A stretch of DNA of 64,000 nt from Caprella mutica (Eukaryota; Arthropoda; Malacostraca; Amphipoda; Caprellidae): positions 44,773 to 108,772 of the forward strand of contig CANNZV010002589.1 in assembly GCA_947561585.1 (NCBI GenBank). The letters run 5' to 3'. The first letter of the stretch is position 1. Each line of letters begins with the position of its first letter. The position numbers and the translations under genes are program-made. Below the pieces are notes generated by a model. It had not been told where the DNA came from, did not search any database, and saw only the letters and a list, made by a program, of their open reading frames with translations. Of this stretch, positions 1-6,486 are shown one piece after another.

Positions 1-221
1 CTAACGCAGGTTTTAAACCCTGTGGGCTGGTCAATTGGCTGGTTATGATTGTGCATGATAGGGTCTCGGCAACATGTGCGTCGTTTGAAATAGAATGCGC
101 AACAACGCATTCAGGAAGTATCAATGCGCTGCATTTTACCTAATAAGAACACATAGGTCACGAACAGACCGTAACTGGGATACGTGTTCGCACCCGAAAC
201 ATACCATATCCCTAATTGACA
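1..221. other. Left edge, no gene recognised
   Basis: About 220 bases precede the Fur box. A short open stretch on the + strand (positions 3-146) carries no recognisable motif, and the minus strand has only short open frames. In related genomes a peroxiredoxin gene can lie near bfd, but nothing here supports calling one. It may be the broken end of a neighbouring gene cut by the window edge. Confidence 0.3.
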
Positions 222-250
222 ATATAAATGATAATCAATATCATTTATAT
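222..250 (+). promoter_or_regulatory. Fur box upstream of bfd
   Basis: A perfect 12-bp inverted repeat (ATATAAATGATA, 5-bp loop, TATCATTTATAT) lies 15 bp before the proposed bfd start. Bases 224-242 match the classical 19-bp Fur consensus at 15 of 19 positions by hand alignment. Bacterioferritin-associated ferredoxin genes are typically repressed by Fur with iron, so position and target agree. Binding itself is inferred. Confidence 0.75.
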
Positions 251-264
251 TCGTTCGATAATTA

Positions 265-497
265 GTGAGCACAAACCTGATCGTCTGCATCTGCAACAAC
301 GTAAACACCTCAGCGATTAAACACGCAATCATAACGGTGCGCACTCACTGGCGGACATATCAGAGGCCACTGGTGCTGCAACAGGTTGTGGTAAATGCCA
401 ATTCAAAGTCAACGGCATCCTTCAAGACACATTACTGAGCGACAACGCAACACACTGCCAGCCCCCCTTGTTCGTCAACGCACTTGCCGACAGCTGA
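265..497 (+). pseudogene. bfd: Bacterioferritin-associated ferredoxin, frame broken
   Basis: Small [2Fe-2S] protein that docks on bacterioferritin and passes electrons to mobilise stored iron. From a GTG at 265 the frame reads VCICNNV, the first cysteine pair of the family. After about 330 the match continues in another frame with GAHSLADISEATGAATGCGKC, the second cysteine pair, and runs to the TGA at 495. One base appears to be missing near 330-333 (ATCATAACGG). Restored, all four Fe-S cysteines are present in C-x-C...C-x2-C order, with a C-terminal tail slightly longer than usual. A Fur box lies just upstream and bfr follows. The break looks like a sequencing deletion rather than decay, because both halves are well conserved. 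Confidence 0.75.
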
Positions 498-627
498 GCG
501 TTTTTCTCGTTTGACCCTTGCACAGAATTGCCTTTATTAGGAGTGATGATTGAGGCAGCGAGACGCTCAATAATTAAGCACTCACTTACCTCACATACAA
601 ATAAAATCAACAGACAGGTGATTTCTC

Positions 628-1109
628 ATGAAAGGCGATAAAGACATCATTGCGTGTTTTGAACAAAGTACTGGGCAACGAATTGGTGGCCATCAATCAA
701 TATTTTTTGCATTCGCGCATGCTCAAAGATTGGGGGCTGCTCGCGCTTGCCGATCACGAATACATGAATCAATAGATGAGATGAAACACGCCGACGCACT
801 GACGGAACGCATTCTTTTTTTAGAAGGGTTGCCCAATTTTCAAGATTTAGGCGCTCTGCACATTGGTGAAGACACACAGGAAATATTGCGCAGTGACTTA
901 GCACTTGAGCTGCGCGCAATCCCAGATTTGATTGACGGCATCGAATTGTGTGAGACAAAACGCGATTTCGCCACACGGGAGTTACTCAAAGACATTCTAG
1001 AGTCCTGAAGAAGAGCATGTTGACTGGCTTGAAAACGCAATTGGGCCTCATCGATAAAGTGGGCCTAGCAAACTACTTGCAGTCACAAATGGGTAACAAC
1101 AACGCGTAA
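628..1109 (+). pseudogene. bfr: Bacterioferritin, four frame breaks
   Basis: Haem-containing ferritin cage subunit storing ferric iron. The start [10 protein letters not shown] at 628 is typical. The family sequence then moves between frames: [22 protein letters not shown] (from about 665, shifted by an extra T in TTTT), back to [11 protein letters not shown] (from about 770, a missing C in TACCATG), then EEEHVDWLE (after an extra T near 1008) and QLGLIDKVGLANYLQSQM (after an extra A in AAAA near 1031). Together these cover the whole usual length of about 158 aa, including ferroxidase-centre Glu/His residues and the haem-ligand Met in DEMKHAD. Every break is a one-base change, three of the four an extra base, so a functional gene in the organism is likely. 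It probably forms an iron-regulated operon with bfd. Confidence 0.8.
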
Positions 1110-1152
1110 GCGATTGTCATCCCCCCTATTTACTTATATTATACGCCTTTGG

Positions 1153-1175
1153 GGCAGCTGAAACGCTGCCTTTTT
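1153..1175 (+). terminator. Intrinsic terminator after bfr
   Basis: GGCAGC, a 6-base loop, GCTGCC, then five T. It lies 44 bases after the bfr stop and before argD, ending the bfd-bfr unit. Confidence 0.75.
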
Positions 1176-1237
1176 CTATTTCAATGCGGTGTGCGCTCAG
1201 AGACACAATCACCGAATACGGATCAAGGTAACGGATC

Positions 1238-2411
1238 ATGGCGACCAGCTATTTAATGAACACCTATGCACCGCTCGACGTTGCGTTTACGCACGGTGAC
1301 GGCATGTACTTATACGACGCGCAAGGCACTCAGTATTTTGATGCCTTGGCCGGTATCGCCACGTGCAATTTAGGTCATGCGCACCCTGCCGTCACCAAAG
1401 CCATTCAAACCCAAGCCAGTAAATTATTGCACTGCTCAAACGTGTACACCATCCCAGAGCAAGAAAGCGTTGGCCACGACCTTATGTAACGTGGCGGCAT
1501 GGATCACGTGTTTTTTGGCAATTCAGGTGCCGAAGCCAATGAGGCCGCGATTAAAATCGCGCGCAAGCATGCATTTAAGCAAGGCATCGACCATCCCAAC
1601 ATTGTCACGCTAGACGGATCATTTCATGGGCGAACGATGGCCACACTCAGTGCCACGGGCAACCCCAAAGTAAAAGCAGGCTTTGCGCCCTTAGTGTCTG
1701 GCTTTGTGAATGTGCCCGCAAATGATGTTTCGGCCATAGAATCACACATCCAACAGCCGAACACCGTTGCGGTTCTACTTGAGGTTACGCAAGGCGAAGG
1801 CGGTGTTAACCTGATGTCTAGCGAGTATTTGCAAGCGGGTCGCTGCCACGTGTGCACAGCACAACACTCTGTTTATGCTGGATGAGATCCAAACGGGCAA
1901 TGGGCGCACAGGCAGCTACTTTGCGTACCAGCAATGCGGTGTGCTCCCCGACGTGGTCACCACCGCCAAAGGCTTGGGCAACGGATTCCCCATCGGTGCT
2001 TGTTTAACACGCGGCATGGCCTCATCCTTACTTGAGCCTGGCAATCACGGCTCCACCTTTGGTGGCAACCCTCTCGCGTGCGCAACCGCTCTGAGCGTGG
2101 TCAATACCATCGTCAACGATCAACTGCCACAAAACGCAGCCAAGATGGGCACGTACTTGCTTCTTGAACAGTTCACGCAACAATTGAGCGACTGCTCACA
2201 GGTAATCGACATACGTGGGCACGGACTGATGATCGGCATCGAGCTCAACGAACCCTGCGGTGATCTGGTCAAACAGGCATTGAACGCAGGGTTGTTAATT
2301 AATGTGACCGCAGGCAGCACCGTACGTTTATTGCCCGCGCTCATCATCACTCAAACACAGGCCGACGAGCTCGTCGCCTTGCTGTGCCCTTTAATCAAGC
2401 AATTCGGATAA
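1238..2411 (+). pseudogene. argD: Acetylornithine aminotransferase, interrupted
   Basis: PLP-dependent class III aminotransferase making N-acetylornithine in arginine synthesis; many also serve lysine synthesis. The N-terminus (MATSYLMNTYAPLDVAF), the FGNSGAEANEAAIK block, MLDEIQTGNGRTG and the PLP-lysine segment TTAKGLGNGFPIGA are all present. Two lesions exist. An in-frame TAA at 1487 (ATG TAA CGT GGC GGC ATG GAT) has the same frame on both sides, so it looks like a C-to-T change of a CAA codon. A +1 shift near 1838-1845 fits an extra G in a GGG run; removing it restores AVAATCAQHNTLFMLDEI. argF follows after 18 bp, so the two form an arginine unit. Errors are more likely than a true pseudogene, but the stop codon is not of the homopolymer type. 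Confidence 0.85.
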
Positions 2412-2429
2412 TCTTTTCAAGGACCTCTT

Positions 2430-3341
2430 ATGAGCCGCCATTTCTTACGCTTACAGGATTTATCACACCAAGAGCTGATGCACGTCATTGACAGCGCGAT
2501 TGACATGAAAGGTCGACTACGCGACGTGCAACAAAGCGCACCCGCCAACGGCATGATATTGGGAATGATCTTTGAAAAGGCGTCGACTCGTACTCGCGTG
2601 TCGTTCGAAGCCGGCATCACTCAACTCGGCGGCTCAGCCATTTTTCTTGACAGCAACTCGACTCAAATGGGACGCGGGGAGCCAATCGAAGACACCGCAC
2701 GTGTCTTATCCTCCATGCTCGACATCATCATGATTCGCACCTTTGAGCACAGCAACATCGAGCGTTTTGCCGACTACGCCAGCGTACCGGTGATCAACGC
2801 ATTAACCAATGACACACACCCATGCCAGCTATTGGCCGACATGCAAACATTTAAAGAATGTCGTGGTGATATCCAGGGTAAAACGGTGACGTGGATTGGC
2901 GACGGCAACAACATGTGCCAGTCGTACATCAACGCCGCCGATTGCTTTGATTTCAATTTGCGTATTGCCTGCCCTAAAGGGTATGAGCCTGACCCAGCCA
3001 TTTACGAGTCATTCAAACATCACATCAGCATCACTCACGATCCGCGTGAGGCCTGCAAAGATTCACATCTCGTCTCAACGGACGTGTGGGCCTCGATGGG
3101 CCAAGAAGAAGAAGCAACGCAACGCATGCGCGATTTTGACGGGTTTAAAGTCGACCACGATTTAATGTCGCTCGCCAGTGACGACGCACTCTTTATGCAT
3201 TGTCTGCCGGCACACCGCGAAGAAGAAGTCAGCGCGGCATTAATCGAAGACCCTAAGTATTCAGTGGTCTGGCAACAAGCAGAAAATCGCTTGCACGCGC
3301 AAAAAGCACTGATGGTCTTTTTACTGAACTCAGACACCTAA
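2430..3341 (+). CDS. argF: Ornithine carbamoyltransferase, anabolic
   Basis: Cytosolic enzyme making citrulline from ornithine and carbamoyl phosphate. The 303-aa protein has the carbamoyl-phosphate loop STRTR (FEKASTRTRVSFEAG), the HPCQ signature in NDTHPCQLLAD, the ornithine-side region VSTDVWASMG and the catalytic HCLPAHR near the C-terminus. Length and N-terminus are normal and the frame is intact. AAGGACCTC just before the ATG provides a ribosome site. It sits directly after argD and ends at a strong bidirectional terminator. No ArgR operator could be recognised upstream of argD. Confidence 0.95.
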   Translation: MSRHFLRLQDLSHQELMHVIDSAIDMKGRLRDVQQSAPANGMILGMIFEKASTRTRVSFEAGITQLGGSAIFLDSNSTQMGRGEPIEDTARVLSSMLDIIMIRTFEHSNIERFADYASVPVINALTNDTHPCQLLADMQTFKECRGDIQGKTVTWIGDGNNMCQSYINAADCFDFNLRIACPKGYEPDPAIYESFKHHISITHDPREACKDSHLVSTDVWASMGQEEEATQRMRDFDGFKVDHDLMSLASDDALFMHCLPAHREEEVSAALIEDPKYSVVWQQAENRLHAQKALMVFLLNSDT

Positions 3342-3389
3342 GGCACTCTTCAGCCCAGCCTGACTGTCCAAAGTAATACCAAAAAAAAA

Positions 3390-3417
3390 ACGCATGCTCT
3401 GAGCATGCGTTTTTTTG
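3390..3417. terminator. Bidirectional terminator between argF and the LEH-like gene
   Basis: ACGCATGC, loop TCTGA, GCATGCGT, flanked by ten A on the left and seven T on the right. It can serve both argF (+) and the convergent gene at 3418-3849 (-). Confidence 0.9.
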
Positions 3418-3849
3418 TTATTTACGTCTTTTGTTCTTAATCCAGTTAGACAGAACAATAAACGGGCTTTTAATGCCGAGAATAACCAAGGTCAGGCAAT
3501 CAAAGTGATCTTCCCATCGACAAATTTTTCCATCGCGCACTTGAAACACCCCTTGCACAGGCAGTGACAAATAACAAAACCAACTGATAAAGACATCGCT
3601 TCGATCATTTAAGACCACGTCGCCATTCGCGGCCATGTGATGAATCTCAACATTGAATTCATCTAAAAACCCAATCGCTGTCATCAACTGTTTTTTACTC
3701 GACGTACGCGTTTTGGTGGCAGGAAAGGGATGATTTCGATAATAAAAATCGTCTGTGACCAGCTCCCACGCTGCATCAAAATCAAAGCGCTCACACGCGG
3801 CTAAAAAGTCGGTCACCAGTTGCATGTTGTGAGTTTCTACAGACGTCAT
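3418..3849 (-). CDS. Limonene-1,2-epoxide-hydrolase-like (NTF2 fold) protein
   Basis: A 143-aa single-domain protein with a cone-shaped NTF2-like fold. The residues that define the limonene-1,2-epoxide hydrolase subgroup seem to be present: Tyr and Asn in DFYYRNHP, Arg-x-Asp in LNDRSDVF, and a second Asp in RWEDHFD. PVQGVFQVRDGKI is also family-typical. An epoxide hydrolase acting on a small hydrophobic epoxide is therefore plausible; the substrate is unknown. The C-terminus ends with a short basic tail (NWIKNKRRK) after a hydrophobic stretch. It is transcribed alone, convergent with argF and downstream of the lipase-like lipoprotein. The SnoaL-like name is a safe alternative. Confidence 0.7.
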   Translation of the reverse strand: MTSVETHNMQLVTDFLAACERFDFDAAWELVTDDFYYRNHPFPATKTRTSSKKQLMTAIGFLDEFNVEIHHMAANGDVVLNDRSDVFISWFCYLSLPVQGVFQVRDGKICRWEDHFDCLTLVILGIKSPFIVLSNWIKNKRRK

Positions 3850-3959
3850 TGCTCGCTTCCTTTTTATTATATTGAGTTACATCATACATCGCGCATCACA
3901 CATAAAAAACGCACACCCCATCACAGAGCATGCGTTGTTACTCTTAAAACAACGGTCGC

Positions 3960-5786
3960 TTATTTCGCGTGCTTCATCGCAAAGTCTAACAACGACGGTA
4001 CAGTCACCGCTGTGTGACGCTCCGGTGCATTGACGACTTCAAACATTGGGTCCACGTGATTTTGCCCTGGCAGCATCACCACCTCGCCACCTGTCGGGAT
4101 GAGCATTTCATCGTCACTGTTCGACGGTAAGATACCGTCTTTCCCCATAAATTCAATTTTCGGAACATCCGCCACTTTGTCTTGATGCAGCACATTAATA
4201 CCGCTTTTCACCGCATGTTTAAATGGCACCGCCAAGACGATGTCCACCATCAAACGCGTTGGGAAATACCACTCAGTGAAATTCAAATTTGTTTTGCGAT
4301 CATGCAAAGAATGAATAAACGAATGCATGTCTGCCATTTCATCTTCGGCGGTGGTGTACACCTTGCCCTGCTGATCTCTGTACTCTGGTTGCGCTTTGCT
4401 CGCAACTTCATCAAAGTTCGCCCAACCATATAACGGTCCATCGCCATCGAGATTGTGCTCAGTCGGCATGTACTGGATGTCTGACAAGGCCAATTGAGGC
4501 GCCAACAAATTAAACAAAGGAAGCTGAGCCAAGGCGTTAGTGAGCTTGTTCTTAGGCTTTAATGCGCCGCCTTTTAAGTGCCCTAGACTGGTTCCCAAAA
4601 ATCCGATGGGCGCAAAGTCGTCATCAAAAAACGCGCCAATAATCGCTTCATTAGTGAGTCTAAAGTTTTTCATGCTCGCCTTGCGGCCGTCTGATTGTGT
4701 TTGAATTGGCTGGAACAAGGTCAATAAGGCTTCTAATGACGGCTGCAATTCAAGCGGTGCTGTCGCCAACAAGGTGTTTTCACCTTTCGGATCGATTTGT
4801 GCAACGGTCGCAAACAACGGCATGAACGCCAACGCAAATTGATCAAACACATCTTCGACCGCGGTGGTTAATGGCAGTTTACGCTGCGTGAGTGCATCAA
4901 CGGCTTTCTTATACGCCCCTGGCGACAACAATTCAGTCGCTCCAACGCCAATATTGCCTATGCCAAATGGGATGATCTTACTTGCAAAATCAGGCATCTC
5001 AGATAAGTCCGCCAACGTGGTATCAAACCCAAACGCACCTGCTACGTTATTAAACCCTGCGTCTTCAAGTGTGGCCGCATTGCCGTCTAGATCCCATGAT
5101 AAGAACACTGACGTGTGGATACCGCCCAAGGAGTGGCCTCCGACAAATAATTTCTTCTGACGATCCGCTTGCAATGGCATCATGTAATTCATCACCGCAA
5201 ACATATCTTCGGTGGCCAACTGAATGCCAAACTCACTCAGGAACGACACGTCGGCGTCGTCGTAAATTCCGTCAAAGCGCTTGCCGTTTACAGGCACTTT
5301 CTTAAAATAATAGTCGATGAGCATCTCACCGGCCTCGGTCGCATCCGTTAACTGCTCGACGTCATCTAAGATGGCCACATCTTCTAAACAGTTGGAGCGT
5401 CGGTCCATACCCCACACTTCAACGTTTTTACTGTGCTGCGTTTTTGCCATATACGCCATTTGACGACCGATGTATTTGAACGCGGTTGCTCCCTCGAGCA
5501 CACCCGGCATCATCATAAACACCGCATCGGCTTTCGACGATTCAACCGGTGCGTCTTTAAGTTTGATTCTCAAGAAATTAATGTAATTACACGCTTCGGG
5601 GGCAATCGCTTTTAGCGCCGCCGGCAACGGCTTGTAAATCGAGACTTTATCCCACGTCACCAGCGCATCGACTTCCGCGTCTGTCCACGCTCGCGGAGAT
5701 GGCTCAACTGTTTGAGGCGCTGAAGGCATACACGCACTTAAGCACACACTTGAAATCAGTACGATGTAAAAAAGTATTCGGTTCAT
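3960..5786 (-). CDS. Lipase-like alpha/beta-hydrolase lipoprotein
   Basis: A 608-aa protein with a lipoprotein signal: hydrophobic residues 4-16 and lipobox LSAC with Cys19. It should be lipid-anchored in the envelope, possibly on the outer membrane. The nucleophile elbow GHSLGG lies at about 217-222 (Ser219), and a late histidine in GQNHVDPMFE is a candidate catalytic His. Between these is a long insert of about 300 residues, larger than in simple lipases, perhaps a lid. The substrate cannot be read from sequence; ester or lipid hydrolysis is the family role. The 5' untranslated region carries an AAC-AAG-AAT-AA run (5815-5825) that resembles Hfq/Crc-type targets. The gene has no operon partner. 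Confidence 0.7.
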   Translation of the reverse strand: MNRILFYIVLISSVCLSACMPSAPQTVEPSPRAWTDAEVDALVTWDKVSIYKPLPAALKAIAPEACNYINFLRIKLKDAPVESSKADAVFMMMPGVLEGATAFKYIGRQMAYMAKTQHSKNVEVWGMDRRSNCLEDVAILDDVEQLTDATEAGEMLIDYYFKKVPVNGKRFDGIYDDADVSFLSEFGIQLATEDMFAVMNYMMPLQADRQKKLFVGGHSLGGIHTSVFLSWDLDGNAATLEDAGFNNVAGAFGFDTTLADLSEMPDFASKIIPFGIGNIGVGATELLSPGAYKKAVDALTQRKLPLTTAVEDVFDQFALAFMPLFATVAQIDPKGENTLLATAPLELQPSLEALLTLFQPIQTQSDGRKASMKNFRLTNEAIIGAFFDDDFAPIGFLGTSLGHLKGGALKPKNKLTNALAQLPLFNLLAPQLALSDIQYMPTEHNLDGDGPLYGWANFDEVASKAQPEYRDQQGKVYTTAEDEMADMHSFIHSLHDRKTNLNFTEWYFPTRLMVDIVLAVPFKHAVKSGINVLHQDKVADVPKIEFMGKDGILPSNSDDEMLIPTGGEVVMLPGQNHVDPMFEVVNAPERHTAVTVPSLLDFAMKHAK

Positions 5787-6169
5787 AGTGAAATATCCTT
5801 ATGGTTAATGCTCATTATTCTTGTTATGCATTGCATGCTGTCGCAATCTGCTCCGAGCGTCTCTTAACGCGGCGCATGAGATGCTCTACTTAGGCAATCC
5901 GCCACGCACAAGAAAAACAGTATAAAAGCTCTCCTGTAACATAACAATGCGTTAACACACCATAACAGGTTTTACACGGATTTTTAGCGTTCTTTAGGTC
6001 ACACATGGAACGACACTCGCTGTCACCCAGTCACTCAGACTCATCACCACTTTTCACTCACATTACCCGCTAAAATCCACTGAAAATAAAAAATGACATG
6101 GCAGCGACACCAGTGGATATAGGGCGTGTGAAATTTAATAATTTAACGCTTGAAGTTCTTTCGAAAGCG
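5787..6169. other. Intergenic, divergent promoter region left of nrdA
   Basis: About 380 bases between the divergent lipase-like gene and the first NrdR half-site. It is AT-rich with no open frame of interest. It presumably holds the promoter of the leftward gene. I found no convincing -35/-10 pair and no repeat beyond short TAACA words (5938-5965). Confidence 0.4.
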
Positions 6170-6211
6170 CATTATCTTGTATGTTCAGTTTGTGGACACC
6201 GCTATATATAG
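6170..6211 (+). promoter_or_regulatory. NrdR double box upstream of nrdA
   Basis: Core CTATATATAG at 6202-6211 fits the NrdR core CwAtATaTwG exactly. A second core, CATTATCTTG at 6170-6179, matches 8 of 10 and lies 32 bp upstream, three helical turns, which is the usual NrdR pair spacing. NrdR represses ribonucleotide reductase genes when dATP is high. The right-hand box probably overlaps the -10 region (TATAGT at 6207). The nrdA transcript would then have a leader of about 270 nt. Confidence 0.8.
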
Positions 6212-6486
6212 TGACAAGGTCGTATTTTAAGGAATACCTATAACACGCCTTATTTTACAGTACTTTGAGCCGAATGAGCGATCGTTTACCGTCATTCATC
6301 AAACCAACATGAATGCACAGATTGACGACATCACACACCGAAAGCCGGTGTCGTAATGACATCAATCGCGGACACAAACAACGAGCACATAAGACAACGA
6401 ACCAGGATGCAATCAGCGGCCTTTTAGAACGTCATAAAGACACTGATTACACCGACACGATACGACCAACCACAGGACATCTCAAC
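6212..6486 (+). other. nrdA leader region
   Basis: About 275 bases lie between the NrdR box and the preferred nrdA start. They include a hairpin ACACCG-AAAGC-CGGTGT (6335-6351) and an upstream in-frame ATG at 6313. That ATG would add 58 residues rich in Arg, His and Thr with no resemblance to the family. Two tiny open frames (6274-6312 and 6309-6356) lack ribosome sites. No known riboswitch was recognised. Confidence 0.4.

Noticed and set aside
1..146. Peroxiredoxin or other gene end at the left edge
   Set aside because: Short open stretch without any diagnostic motif; neighbourhood expectation alone is not enough.
6274..6356. Leader peptides upstream of nrdA
   Set aside because: Two tiny frames (12 and 15 codons) lack ribosome sites and regulatory codon runs.
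6313..6486. N-terminal extension of nrdA from the ATG at 6313
   Set aside because: The extra 58 residues are Arg/His/Thr-rich and unlike the family, and the ATG at 6487 has a ribosome site. The region is better read as leader.
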